DNA from: Aequorivita todarodis
Lineage (GTDB): Bacteria > Bacteroidota > Bacteroidia > Flavobacteriales > Flavobacteriaceae
Assembly: GCF_028561335.1 (NCBI RefSeq)
Contig: NZ_JAQQTG010000048.1
Span: 1-64,000, forward strand
Length of the DNA stretch: 64,000 bases
Direction: 5' to 3'
The notes under the pieces were generated by a model that was not told the DNA's origin, did no database searches, and saw only the letters and a program-made list of their open reading frames with translations. A program made the position numbers and the translations under genes. Below, in pieces: positions 41,872 through 51,364 of the stretch. Within the stretch, counting starts at the first letter, position 1. Every line of letters begins with the position of its first letter.

Positions 41872-42110
41872 GGTTCGTCATATATTTGTCCGCGGGTAGG
41901 TTTCAGGGTTTCCCGTAGGGTATCCATCATATTTTTTTCAACCACAAAAAACGCAATATGGTGCATTGGCGTCATTTCTTCATGGCCTGTAAAAGCGTTA
42001 TTTAATTTTTCCGCTTCCGCAAATTCGGCAAGATGCTTGGCGTGGTGTTCGGCAATATGTTTTGCATTCGGGCCCCGGAAGTCCCATATAAGTTTTACTC
42101 TTTCAGTCAT
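41868..42110 (-). CDS. Small His-rich hypothetical protein
   Basis: 80 residues, MTERVKLIWDFRGPNAKHIA at the start, with several histidines (HIAEHHAKHL, MHHIAFF). It resembles small conserved Bacteroidota proteins of unknown function. No signal or membrane helix. It overlaps the DinB gene start by 4 bases, so it may work with it, for example in metal binding; that is inference. Confidence 0.7.
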   Translation of the reverse strand: MTERVKLIWDFRGPNAKHIAEHHAKHLAEFAEAEKLNNAFTGHEEMTPMHHIAFFVVEKNMMDTLRETLKPTRGQIYDEP

Positions 42111-42207
42111 TAATAGACGTTTTGAAGGTAATGGCTTCGCCTTAAAAAATACTTAGGTAGCCTTTTTATTGGCCTCTGCAAGGTACGGGTTTTAAGAATA
42201 TTTTTAA

Positions 42208-42247
42208 AAAAGCAAACACTATATTTATATTAAATTCGTTTGCTTTT
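42208..42247. repeat. Perfect 10-base inverted repeat in a divergent promoter region
   Basis: AAAAGCAAAC (42208-42217) and GTTTGCTTTT (42238-42247) with an AT-rich 20-base spacer, about 110 bases upstream of the SurA-type operon. It lies between divergent genes, so it is more likely regulatory than a terminator. Confidence 0.5.
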
Positions 42248-42274
42248 CGGGTGTAAGTTCCCGTAGCTTTTTGC

Positions 42275-42282
42275 TATTTTTG
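42275..42282 (+). promoter_or_regulatory. -7 element of the SurA-type operon
   Basis: TATTTTTG, 71 bases before the ATG at 42353. The leader that follows contains CACCTTTG...AAGGTG inverted words. Confidence 0.45.
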
Positions 42283-42352
42283 CACCTTTGTCCACCAAAG
42301 CGTAAGCGAAGGTGCGTCGCTTCATTAAAAATAAATATTCAATTCAACAGAG

Positions 42353-44308
42353 ATGAAAAATTTTCTTACCGTATGCATTTTGGCCTTTTTGAGCGCCACA
42401 ACCGTTTTTTCGCAAAATAAAAAAGAAGTATTGATGACCATAGACGGCAAGCCCGTTTATGCGAGCGAATTTGAACGAGTTTACAAGAAAAACCTGGATC
42501 TTGTACAGGACGAATCGCAAAAAGATATAGACGGTTATCTCCAGCTTTTTATTGATTATAAACTGAAAATCGCCGAAGCCCAGGCACAGGGTCTGGACAA
42601 AGAAGAAGACTATTTAAAGGAATTTTCAAAGTACAGGGACCAGCTTTCCAGAAATTATCTTTTTGAGGACAAGATGACCGAAGAGCTTGCCAAAGAGGCT
42701 TACGAGCGCGGCAAAGAAGAAATAAATGCGTCCCATATTTTGATCCGGGTTGATTACGAGGCTTTGCCGCAGGATACTTTGGCGGCGTACAACAAGCTAA
42801 AGGGTATTCGCGAAAGAGCGTTGAAAGGCGAGGATTTTACAAAACTTGCAAAAACCTATTCCGAGGAACCCGGGGCAAAGGAATCTGGAGGCAATTTGGG
42901 CTATTTTACGGTATTCAATATGGTTTACCCTTTTGAGACCGCTGCCTATAACACCAAGGTTGGTGGAATTTCAGACATTGTTCGTACCAGTTTTGGATAC
43001 CATATCATAAAGGTTAACGACAAAAGAGCGCGTATGCCAAAAATTTCGGTGTCGCATATTATGATTTCCGACAAAAAGGGCGCGCGCGACTTCAATCCAG
43101 AAGAGCGCATCAATGAAATCTACAGCATGCTTAAGCAAGGAGAGAGTTTTGAAAGCCTTGCCAAGCAATTCTCTGACGATAAAAACTCTGCTATCATGGG
43201 CGGTAAGCTGAAGCCGTTCACAAAAGGTGATCTTCGCGCGCCGGAATTTGAGGATGTGGCCTATGCCCTTAAAAACCCGGGCGATTTGAGCAAACCCATA
43301 AAAACTGACTTTGGATGGCACATTATCCGTTTGGAGGAAAAATTTCCCATGGAAACCTTTGAGGAGCAAATGCCCGAACTTGAGAAAAAAGTAAATGAAG
43401 GCGACCGTTCTAAAATCGTTATCAGCGCAACAAATAAAAAAATAAAGGAGAAATACGGCTTTAAAAAAGAAGCAAGCTACTTGCCTTATTTTGACACCTA
43501 TCTTGGCGACGATATTTTGAAAAGAAAGTGGGTCATGACCCCAATACCTGCAGATCAGGATAAAACACTTTTCGTTATTGGCGATAAAAAAGCTACATAT
43601 TCAGATTTTGCAAAATATATAGAAGAACGCCAAAGGACCACAAGACCCTATAAGTTGAAGGAAACGCTATTGGTAGATTTTTACGATGAATTTGAAACCA
43701 AGCAACTGAAAGATTATTTCAAGGAAAAACTTGAGGACGAAAATGAAGACTATGCTGCCATTCTCAATGAATACCGTGACGGTCTTTTGATTTTTGATGT
43801 GATGGACAAAAATATCTGGCAGAAAGGCAAAAATGATTCCATAGGCATTCAGGAATACTACAATAAAACAAAACAGAATTACCAGTGGAAACAACGCGTA
43901 GATGCCGATATTTATGCAGCCACTTCGGAAGTGCTTGCGCAACAGGTGAAAAAAATGTTGGATGAAGGGAAAACCGCAGAAGAAATCAAAACCGCCCTGA
44001 ATACCGAGGATAAAGTAAATGTTATTTTTACCCCGGGCATTTTTGAAATTGACCAGCGCGAACTTCCAAATAACCTCGAAATCAAGAAAGGGGTTTCTGA
44101 AGTTTACCCAAGCCATGACTCCTTCGTCGTTGTGAACATTAAGGAAATAATTGCTCCCGGGCCAAAATCGTTGGAGGACGTAAAAGGGAAAGTATTGAGC
44201 AATTACCAAAACGATCTGGAAGCTTCTTGGATGAAGAGCCTACATGCAAAATATAAGGTAGAAGTAAACAAGAAAACGTTGAAACACGTTAAGAAAGAAC
44301 TGAAGTGA
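42353..44308 (+). CDS. Periplasmic PpiC-type peptidyl-prolyl isomerase
   Basis: 651 residues. Signal peptide MKNFLTVCILAFLSATTVFS. An N-terminal SurA-like chaperone region comes first (about 25-120), then two parvulin domains: about 122-225 (INASHILIRVDYEAL, LGYFTVFNMVYPFETAAY, SFGYHIIKVND) and about 228-335 (ISVSHIMISDKKGARDF, LKPFTKGDLRAPEFEDVAYA, FGWHIIRLEEK). The long C-terminal half is helical. It should assist outer-membrane protein folding. First gene of a three-gene SurA-like operon; its stop overlaps the next start (GTGA). Confidence 0.9.
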   Translation: MKNFLTVCILAFLSATTVFSQNKKEVLMTIDGKPVYASEFERVYKKNLDLVQDESQKDIDGYLQLFIDYKLKIAEAQAQGLDKEEDYLKEFSKYRDQLSRNYLFEDKMTEELAKEAYERGKEEINASHILIRVDYEALPQDTLAAYNKLKGIRERALKGEDFTKLAKTYSEEPGAKESGGNLGYFTVFNMVYPFETAAYNTKVGGISDIVRTSFGYHIIKVNDKRARMPKISVSHIMISDKKGARDFNPEERINEIYSMLKQGESFESLAKQFSDDKNSAIMGGKLKPFTKGDLRAPEFEDVAYALKNPGDLSKPIKTDFGWHIIRLEEKFPMETFEEQMPELEKKVNEGDRSKIVISATNKKIKEKYGFKKEASYLPYFDTYLGDDILKRKWVMTPIPADQDKTLFVIGDKKATYSDFAKYIEERQRTTRPYKLKETLLVDFYDEFETKQLKDYFKEKLEDENEDYAAILNEYRDGLLIFDVMDKNIWQKGKNDSIGIQEYYNKTKQNYQWKQRVDADIYAATSEVLAQQVKKMLDEGKTAEEIKTALNTEDKVNVIFTPGIFEIDQRELPNNLEIKKGVSEVYPSHDSFVVVNIKEIIAPGPKSLEDVKGKVLSNYQNDLEASWMKSLHAKYKVEVNKKTLKHVKKELK

Positions 44309-45162
44309 TAAAGCAATTTCTTTATATAATACCGTGCTGTGTTTTTTTTGTTTCCTGCGATTATTTTAAACAGGATGCAGAGCAGCACGTAATTGCCCGT
44401 GTAAACGACAGTTATTTATATAAGGAAGACATTGCAAAATTGATTTCTGAAAATACTTCGCCAGAAGATAGTACGCTCATTGTGAACAACTATATAAACC
44501 GTTGGGCAACCCAGCAATTGCTTATTGGTCAGGCGAAAATAAACCTTCCGGTGGAAAAGCTGGAGCAATTTGACAAATTGGTTCAGGAATATAAAACCGA
44601 TCTGCTTACGGAAGCCTATAAAAACGTAATCGTTGACAAGCAGCTGGACAGCGTGATTTCGGACCGGGAATATCAGGAATACTACAATGAAAATAAGGAA
44701 AACTTCAAACAACGGGATATGCTGGTAATGCTTCGTTACGTTCAGCTTCCCTTAAATTATGATGGGCTCGCGTCTGTAAGGGAAAAACTGGGCCGTTATA
44801 ACGAAAAAGACAAGAAATCGCTAAACAGCCAGGATTTCCAATTTATATCGTCAAATTTCAATGACTCCGTTTGGATCAAAAAGGACGTTTTGCTCAATGC
44901 TTTGCCTGTTTTAAAGGGAGCTAACGAGCAAGTGTTAAAAAAATCCAATTTTGCACAGTTGCAAGATTCATTAGGAGTATATTTGGTGAAAATTGAAAAC
45001 GTGCTCAATCCCAATGATACAGCACCCTTTTCCTATATTAAGCCAACTTTGAGACAAATCATTTTGAACAAAAGAAAGCTTGAGCTCATAAAAAAATTAG
45101 AAACAGATATTACAAAAGATGCTATTGAAACAAATAATTTTGAAATCTATAAAAATGAATAA
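44305..45162 (+). CDS. SurA-N-like lipoprotein without an intact parvulin domain
   Basis: 285 residues starting with GTG at 44305, overlapping the previous stop. Lipoprotein signal MIKQFLYIIPCCVFFVSCDY (lipobox FVSC). The mature part begins VIARVNDSYLYKEDIAKLIS, the opening of SurA-type chaperone domains, and is helical to about 110. The region where a parvulin domain is expected (about 120-245) keeps DMLVMLRYVQLPLNYDGL but lacks the H-I-L and GYH motifs. It is probably a chaperone without isomerase activity. The end overlaps the next gene start. Confidence 0.8.
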   Translation: MIKQFLYIIPCCVFFVSCDYFKQDAEQHVIARVNDSYLYKEDIAKLISENTSPEDSTLIVNNYINRWATQQLLIGQAKINLPVEKLEQFDKLVQEYKTDLLTEAYKNVIVDKQLDSVISDREYQEYYNENKENFKQRDMLVMLRYVQLPLNYDGLASVREKLGRYNEKDKKSLNSQDFQFISSNFNDSVWIKKDVLLNALPVLKGANEQVLKKSNFAQLQDSLGVYLVKIENVLNPNDTAPFSYIKPTLRQIILNKRKLELIKKLETDITKDAIETNNFEIYKNE

Positions 45163-46591
45163 ATTTTTATTGGTATTGTTGTGCTCCACTGCCGTACTGC
45201 AAGCCCAGGTTGTATTGGAGCCAGACAGTACAGGGGTCGTGAAAAGCAATGACTCATTAGTGGTTCAACAGTTAAAGCAGCGCGACACGCTGAAGCCATT
45301 CAAACGTTATAAGGCAGAAGGCGTGAGCGCTGTAGTTGGTGAATACGTTATTTTGGATAGCGATATAGACAAGGCTTACGTTGAAATGCAATCGCAGGGA
45401 ATTTCAATAGAAGACATAACCCGTTGCCAATTAATGGGTAAGTTGATGGAGGACAAGCTCTATGCACATCAGGCAAAGCAGGACAGTATATTGGTTCCCG
45501 ATGCCGAAATCAACGGCATGATAGACCAACAGCTGCAATATATGATAAGTGAACTCGGCAGCGAGGAAAAAGTGGCTGCCTATTATAGAAAAGACAATAT
45601 AGCGGAGCTTAGAAGTGAACTTTTTGAGGCCAACAAAAGCATAAAGCTTGCCCGTATGATGCAGGATAAAGTGATTGAAAAAGTAGAAGTTACCCCAGAA
45701 GAGGTAAGAACATTTTTCTTTTCAATCCCCGAGGACGAGCGCCCAGTTTTTAGTGCTGAAATAGAGATTGCCCAAATTGTGGTCGATCCTGAAATAACCC
45801 AACAAGCAAAAGACGAGGTCATAGCGAAACTAAATGCAATACGCGCAGATATTATTGACAATGGCGCCAGTTTTTCCACCAAGGCAGTTTTGTATTCCAA
45901 GGATCCCGGTTCGGCTTCCAAGGGAGGGCTTTATACCGGTGTTAAAAGAGATTCGCCATGGGCAAAGGAGTTTAAGGACCAAGCATTTTCACTTTTGGAA
46001 GGCGAAATAAGCGAACCTTTTGAAACTGAATTTGGATATCATATTCTGTATGTCGAAAAAATCCGTGGACAGGAAGTTGATGTACGGCACATTTTGATGT
46101 TTCCCGAAGTTTCGCAACAGTCAATCGATGCGGCACAGAAAAAAATAGAAGATATAAAATCCCAAATTGAATCAGGCGAAATCACATTTGCGGAAGCCGC
46201 CCGAAAATACTCTGACGATAAGGATACTCGAAACAATGGCGGCCAATTGATCAACCCAATAACCTTTGACACAAAGTTCGATCTTACAAAAATGGACCCA
46301 ACCCTTAGTGCGCAGGTCTATAATTTGAAAGAAGGCGAAGTATCAAAAGTTTTTACCGATCGCGACCGCACCGGAAAAAGTAGCTTGAAAATACTTACCG
46401 TTACCAAAAAATACCCAGAGCACAAAGCCGATTATTCCAAGGATTACGAACGCATCAAACAGTTGGCGCTTCGCGAAAAACAGATCAAGGTCATCAACAA
46501 GTGGCAGAACGAGAAAATAAAAGATACCTATATTAGCATCAACCAAGACTACCAAGATTGTGATTTTGCTAGTAATTGGATGAAAAAATAA
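45155..46591 (+). CDS. SurA-like peptidyl-prolyl isomerase
   Basis: 478 residues from the ATG at 45155, which overlaps the previous stop by 8 bases. Signal peptide MNKFLLVLLCSTAVLQAQ. SurA N-terminal domain at about 50-195 (GVSAVVGEYVILDSDIDKAY). Two parvulin domains follow: about 205-305 (AEIEIAQIVVDPEIT, GGLYTGVKRDSPWAKEF, FGYHILYVEK) and about 308-410 (DVRHILMFPEVSQQSID, ARKYSDDKDTRNNGGQLIN). It assists outer-membrane protein folding. Third gene of the chaperone operon; the MoxR gene follows after 12 bases. Confidence 0.9.
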   Translation: MNKFLLVLLCSTAVLQAQVVLEPDSTGVVKSNDSLVVQQLKQRDTLKPFKRYKAEGVSAVVGEYVILDSDIDKAYVEMQSQGISIEDITRCQLMGKLMEDKLYAHQAKQDSILVPDAEINGMIDQQLQYMISELGSEEKVAAYYRKDNIAELRSELFEANKSIKLARMMQDKVIEKVEVTPEEVRTFFFSIPEDERPVFSAEIEIAQIVVDPEITQQAKDEVIAKLNAIRADIIDNGASFSTKAVLYSKDPGSASKGGLYTGVKRDSPWAKEFKDQAFSLLEGEISEPFETEFGYHILYVEKIRGQEVDVRHILMFPEVSQQSIDAAQKKIEDIKSQIESGEITFAEAARKYSDDKDTRNNGGQLINPITFDTKFDLTKMDPTLSAQVYNLKEGEVSKVFTDRDRTGKSSLKILTVTKKYPEHKADYSKDYERIKQLALREKQIKVINKWQNEKIKDTYISINQDYQDCDFASNWMKK

Positions 46592-46603
46592 TAGCAAAAA
46601 ATT

Positions 46604-47551
46604 ATGTCAGACGTAGCAGCGGTAACGCAACTGGTTTCAAAATACAACGCCCTAAGGCAGGAAATAAAAAAAGTAATAGTAGGTCAAGATGAAGTGGTGG
46701 AGCAAGTGTTGCTCGCCATCTTTTCGGGCGGCCATGCCTTGCTTATTGGTGTTCCGGGGCTTGCAAAAACCCTGTTGGTAAACACCGTTGCGGAAGCGCT
46801 GGGCTTGAAATTCAAAAGAATCCAGTTTACGCCAGATTTGATGCCCAGCGATATTTTAGGCTCTGAAATTCTCGATCAAAACCGTGAGTTCAAATTCATA
46901 AAAGGACCGATCTTTGCCAACATCATTCTCGCAGACGAGATAAACAGGACTCCCCCAAAAACCCAAGCCGCGCTTTTGGAGGCAATGCAGGAACGTGCCG
47001 TTACGGTTGCCGGCCATCACTATAAATTGGATTTGCCTTATTTTGTGCTTGCCACCCAAAACCCAATAGAGCAGGAGGGAACCTACCCATTGCCAGAAGC
47101 GCAGTTGGACCGTTTTATGTTTGCCATAAATCTGGAATATCCTTCATTTTCTGAAGAAGTTGAAGTGGTAAAACAAACCACGGCGGGCGAGATCCAAAGG
47201 GTAAATCCACTATTTACAGCGCAGGAGATTATAGATTTTCAACAGTTGATCCGAAGAATCCCGGTAGCGGACAATGTTGTGGAATACGCCGTTACTTTGG
47301 TCGGAAAAACCCGTCCCAATAGTTCCGCTGCGACCGAAACCGTAAAAAACTATATCGATTGGGGCGCTGGTCCAAGAGCTTCACAGAATTTAATTTTGGC
47401 TGCAAAATCGCACGCCGCGCTTCACGGTAAATTCTCGCCCGATATTGAAGATGTCCAAAAAGCTGCAATCGGAATACTTCGCCACAGGCTTATAAAAAAC
47501 TATAAAGCCGAAGGGTTAAGTATCGAGGAAATAATCAAGAGCTTATATTAA
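46604..47551 (+). CDS. MoxR family AAA+ ATPase
   Basis: Cytosolic ATPase of 315 residues. Walker A GVPGLAKT (residues about 47-54), Walker B IILADEINR (about 108-116), sensor VLATQNPIEQEGTYPLPEAQ, arginine finger LDRFMF and the C-terminal lid. MoxR proteins act as chaperones for vWA or metal-protein assembly, usually next to DUF58/vWA genes. Here it follows the SurA-like operon after 12 bases, and no DUF58 or vWA gene follows it in the window; aconitase lies downstream across a 210-base AT-rich gap. Confidence 0.93.
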   Translation: MSDVAAVTQLVSKYNALRQEIKKVIVGQDEVVEQVLLAIFSGGHALLIGVPGLAKTLLVNTVAEALGLKFKRIQFTPDLMPSDILGSEILDQNREFKFIKGPIFANIILADEINRTPPKTQAALLEAMQERAVTVAGHHYKLDLPYFVLATQNPIEQEGTYPLPEAQLDRFMFAINLEYPSFSEEVEVVKQTTAGEIQRVNPLFTAQEIIDFQQLIRRIPVADNVVEYAVTLVGKTRPNSSAATETVKNYIDWGAGPRASQNLILAAKSHAALHGKFSPDIEDVQKAAIGILRHRLIKNYKAEGLSIEEIIKSLY

Positions 47552-47761
47552 ATCGAATATTCCCTTCTTTTGAAATTATAAAACATTCTTTTATAATATT
47601 CTGAATTTCTTAATTTTTCACAGTTAACCTTATCATATCGACAATTATATTCAATAATATTTGGTATTTACTGAATTATGTTCATTAAATAAGCATTTTC
47701 ATTAAATATTTTTTAAATATTCCAAATTTTTGTATTTTCGCAAACAACTAAAAATACAATT

Positions 47762-50026
47762 ATGGCTTTTGATATTGATATGATCAAAAAGGTTTATGCC
47801 CAGATGGCAGCACGTGTGGATAAGGCACGTGAAATCACGGGAAAACCGCTTACACTTTCCGAAAAGATTTTATACTCCCACCTTTGGGACGGTAATCCAA
47901 ACAAGGCTTTCCAGCGTGGAAAGGATTATGTGGATTTTGCCCCAGATAGAATAGCTTGCCAAGATGCAACCGCCCAGATGGCACTTTTGCAATTTATGCA
48001 GGCCGGAAAAAAAACCGTGGCAGTGCCAACCACCGTTCATTGTGATCACTTAATACAGGCCAAGCAGGGTGCGGCGCTCGATTTAAAGCGTGCCAACGAA
48101 ACAAGCAACGAAGTTTTTGATTTCCTGGAATCCGTTTCAAATAAATATGGAATCGGGTTTTGGAGACCGGGAGCAGGAATTATCCACCAAGTGGTTTTGG
48201 AGAATTATGCTTTCCCCGGCGGAATGATGATAGGTACCGATAGCCACACCGTTAACGCTGGAGGCTTGGGAATGGTTGCCATTGGTGTTGGTGGTGCCGA
48301 TGCAGTTGACGTTATGGCCGGAATGCCTTGGGAATTGAAATTTCCAAAACTAATAGGCGTTAAATTGACCGGAGAACTTAACGGCTGGACCGCTTCAAAA
48401 GATGTTATCTTGAAAGTTGCGGGCATTCTAACCGTAAAAGGCGGTACGGGCGCTATTGTAGAATATTTTGGCCCGGGAGCGAAAAACCTTTCCTGTACCG
48501 GAAAAGGGACCATTTGTAATATGGGCGCTGAGATTGGCGCAACCACTTCCACCTTTGGTTATGACGATGCCATGGAACGTTTCCTTCGTGCAACGGACCG
48601 TGCAGAAATTGCTGACGAAGCAAATAAGATTAGAGAATATTTAACCGGTGATGATGAAGTGTATGCAAACCCGGAAAAATACTTCGACCAAGTTATTGAG
48701 ATAGATCTTTCCGCCTTGCGTCCACATTTAAATGGGCCCTTTACTCCAGATTTGGCAACGCCGGTTGGCCAGTTGGGTGAAAAAGCAAAGAAAAACGATT
48801 GGCCCATAAAAGTGGATTGGGGCTTGATAGGTTCGTGTACCAACTCTTCTTATGAAGATTTATCCCGAGCAGCTTCCATTGCACAGCAGGCTGTCGATAA
48901 AAAGTTAAAACCGAAAAGTGATTTCGGAATAAACCCCGGTTCGGAACAAATTCGTTTTACGGCGGAGCGCGACGGACTTTTGGAGGTATTTGAAAATCTT
49001 GGAGCAACGATATTCACGAATGCCTGTGGCCCCTGTATTGGCCAATGGGACAGAAGCGATAGAAAAGGCGATGAAAAAAATACCATCGTGCACTCCTTTA
49101 ACCGAAACTTTTCAAAACGCGCCGATGGAAACCCCAACACACACGCTTTTGTAGGCTCTCCGGAAATGGTTGCCGCAATAGCAATTTCGGGCCGTTTGGA
49201 TTTTGACCCGATGAATGATACGCTTCTAAATGAAAATGGACAAGAGGTAAAATTGGACGTGCCAGTTGGTTTGGAACTTCCGCCAAAGGGCTTTGAAGTA
49301 GATGACAATGGTTATTTAGCCCCAACAGAGGACGGAAGCTCAGTGGAAGTTAAAGTTGCGAAAAACAGCGAGCGTCTTCAGTTATTGGAGCCTTTCCTTC
49401 CTATTAAGGATTCGGAATTGCGGGGCGTAAAATTATTGATAAAAGCTTTCGGAAAATGTACTACCGACCATATTTCTATGGCAGGTCCGTGGTTGCGATA
49501 TCGCGGTCATTTGGACAATATCGCCAATAATACCTTGATTGGTGCCGTGAATGCTTTCAACAAAAAGACAAATTTTGTAAAAAACCAGCTCACTGGCGAA
49601 TACGGCGGTGTGCCAAATGTGCAACGCGAGTATAAAGCAAAAGGAATTAAAACCATCGTTGTGGGAGACCATAACTATGGCGAAGGCTCCTCCCGCGAAC
49701 ACGCGGCTATGCAGCCAAGATTTCTGGGAGTTGCAGCGGTTTTGGTAAAATCTTTTGCACGTATCCACGAAACAAACTTGAAGAAACAGGGAATGTTGGG
49801 ATTGACGTTTGCCAACGAAGCAGATTACGATTTGATCCAGGAAGACGATACGTTCAACTTTGTGGATATCGCTGATTTTTCTGAAAACAAACCTCTGACC
49901 ATTGAAATCGTCCATAAAGACGGCAGCAAGGACACAATTAAAGCGAACCATACCTATAACGATGCCCAAATAAAGTGGTATCGCGAAGGTTCAGCCTTGA
50001 ATTTGATAAAAAAGCAGAACGCTTAA
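47762..50026 (+). CDS. Aconitate hydratase
   Basis: Cytosolic TCA-cycle enzyme of 754 residues that isomerises citrate and isocitrate, of the mitochondrial-like aconitase type (length, [20 protein letters not shown] start). The 4Fe-4S cluster cysteines lie in [12 protein letters not shown] and in [13 protein letters not shown]. Substrate residues: [28 protein letters not shown]-like [12 protein letters not shown] in the swivel domain. The upstream 210 bases are AT-rich and carry the promoter (weak TATTTTCG at 47733). Confidence 0.95.
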   Translation: MAFDIDMIKKVYAQMAARVDKAREITGKPLTLSEKILYSHLWDGNPNKAFQRGKDYVDFAPDRIACQDATAQMALLQFMQAGKKTVAVPTTVHCDHLIQAKQGAALDLKRANETSNEVFDFLESVSNKYGIGFWRPGAGIIHQVVLENYAFPGGMMIGTDSHTVNAGGLGMVAIGVGGADAVDVMAGMPWELKFPKLIGVKLTGELNGWTASKDVILKVAGILTVKGGTGAIVEYFGPGAKNLSCTGKGTICNMGAEIGATTSTFGYDDAMERFLRATDRAEIADEANKIREYLTGDDEVYANPEKYFDQVIEIDLSALRPHLNGPFTPDLATPVGQLGEKAKKNDWPIKVDWGLIGSCTNSSYEDLSRAASIAQQAVDKKLKPKSDFGINPGSEQIRFTAERDGLLEVFENLGATIFTNACGPCIGQWDRSDRKGDEKNTIVHSFNRNFSKRADGNPNTHAFVGSPEMVAAIAISGRLDFDPMNDTLLNENGQEVKLDVPVGLELPPKGFEVDDNGYLAPTEDGSSVEVKVAKNSERLQLLEPFLPIKDSELRGVKLLIKAFGKCTTDHISMAGPWLRYRGHLDNIANNTLIGAVNAFNKKTNFVKNQLTGEYGGVPNVQREYKAKGIKTIVVGDHNYGEGSSREHAAMQPRFLGVAAVLVKSFARIHETNLKKQGMLGLTFANEADYDLIQEDDTFNFVDIADFSENKPLTIEIVHKDGSKDTIKANHTYNDAQIKWYREGSALNLIKKQNA

Positions 50027-50027
50027 C

Positions 50028-50070
50028 CCCTCCGCTTATCGGCACCTCCCCTTGAAAAATGGGGGAGGAA
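50028..50070. repeat. CCTCCCC/GGGGAGG inverted repeat
   Basis: CCTCCCC TTGAAAAA TGGGGGAGG between aconitase and the TlpA-type gene. No T-run follows, so it looks like an interspersed palindrome more than a terminator. Confidence 0.55.
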
Positions 50071-50096
50071 CGTGCTGGATTTTAATTTCTTTTTAA

Positions 50097-50660
50097 GTGA
50101 AAATTTTCTTAAAAAAACACTGGAGCAATATCTTGTTTTTTGCATTCTTGGCATTGCTGATTATTCCGCAAACGCGAATGCCGATCCAGGTTTTTGTGCA
50201 GCGGCTTATTTCCTTTTCGCCTTCGGAAACTGCTGAAACAAAAAGGGTAACCTTAGAGGATTACAGTTGGAATTTAAAGGAATTACATGCTGGGGATGTA
50301 AATTTTTCGCGATCAAAAGGAAAGGTTGCTATTGTGAATTTTTGGGCTACGTGGTGTCCGCCGTGCGTTGCGGAAATGCCATCCTTCCAAAAATTATACG
50401 ATACGTACGGCGATAAAGTAGATTTCTATTTTGTGACTTCAGAAAAACCTGAAAAGGTAGTGGGCTTTATGGCAAAAAACGGTTATTCCCTGCCCGTTTT
50501 TCTACAGAACTATGAAGCGCCAAAACAGTTGCAATCCAATGCGCTGCCCACCACTTATGTTATTTCAAAAACGGGCGAAATAGTTATTGATGAAGAAGGT
50601 GCGGCAGACTGGAACAGCAAAAAAACGCGGGCGTTGCTGGAGCAACTGCTCAGTAAATAA
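50097..50660 (+). CDS. TlpA family thiol-disulfide oxidoreductase
   Basis: 187 residues starting with GTG at 50097. One N-terminal membrane helix (about 8-30, HWSNILFFAFLALLIIPQ). The thioredoxin-like domain covers about 60-185 with IVNFWATWCPPCVAEMPSFQ (redox C-P-P-C) and ALPTTYVISKTGEIV with the cis-Pro. Anchored to face the periplasm; probably reduces or matures exported proteins such as c-type cytochromes. It converges on the SET gene with no gap. Confidence 0.92.
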   Translation: MKIFLKKHWSNILFFAFLALLIIPQTRMPIQVFVQRLISFSPSETAETKRVTLEDYSWNLKELHAGDVNFSRSKGKVAIVNFWATWCPPCVAEMPSFQKLYDTYGDKVDFYFVTSEKPEKVVGFMAKNGYSLPVFLQNYEAPKQLQSNALPTTYVISKTGEIVIDEEGAADWNSKKTRALLEQLLSK

Positions 50661-51245
50661 TTAACCCGGAAAATAATTTTCCTTAATAGACTTCATTTCT
50701 TTTTTTCCTTCCGCGATGGCGGTAATTTCATTCCACAATTTTGGAGTTATCAACGATTTTAAAGGTTGTTCTACTTTGAGGATATTCGGGAAATTTTTAA
50801 GGAGTTGTTTATCCCAGATGTGATGATGGTTTAGAAGATCATCGGGATATACGGTCTTGCGGCGCGTACCTTCATCTATCCCTTTAAAAGGTTCGGAAAC
50901 ATTTAAGTAGCCATAATCGTCCGTCAGTTCTTCCCCGGGCTGGATATCGCGGATGGCAATTTCAAAGTCATAGGCCGTGGAGATGCAATTGCTTTTAAAA
51001 CTGTGGTTTACATATCGGCCATAATCCCAGCAAAGCACGAAGTTTCCTTTGTTGTTTCTGTAGCAATAGGTTTCTAAAATATTTTGGTAAAGCGGGTTCA
51101 TTTTCTTGAGTTTGGCTGGCGTGAATTCCCGGTCCAGATCGTCCAAGGCCCAGGTTATTGTCCCGGCGGGAATGAATTCCGTAGCAACCACGCCATAGCC
51201 AATTTGGTTGCTTATAAATTTCAGTTCAGTTTTGGGATGTATCAT
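50661..51245 (-). CDS. SET-domain protein
   Basis: 194 residues from the ATG at 51245 (MIHPKTELKFISNQIGYGVV). The SET methyltransferase domain is complete: GYGVVATEFIPAGTITWA, the SAM/active-site motif RYVNHSFKSNC, and GEELTDDYGYL with the catalytic Tyr. The C-terminal tail (about 150-194) is basic (KKEMKSIKENYFPG). SET proteins methylate lysine in proteins; in bacteria they are less common and often acquired from eukaryotes. No partner gene is seen. Confidence 0.85.
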   Translation of the reverse strand: MIHPKTELKFISNQIGYGVVATEFIPAGTITWALDDLDREFTPAKLKKMNPLYQNILETYCYRNNKGNFVLCWDYGRYVNHSFKSNCISTAYDFEIAIRDIQPGEELTDDYGYLNVSEPFKGIDEGTRRKTVYPDDLLNHHHIWDKQLLKNFPNILKVEQPLKSLITPKLWNEITAIAEGKKEMKSIKENYFPG

Positions 51246-51364
51246 AAACAATAATTTTTTTAGGATTAAATGTAATGCAAATTCCTAATCAATTTACATG
51301 CTTAAATCTATTGTATATGAAATTTTATAGCTGTTAATTTGCCGATTTTTTCAGAAAAAGTAAA

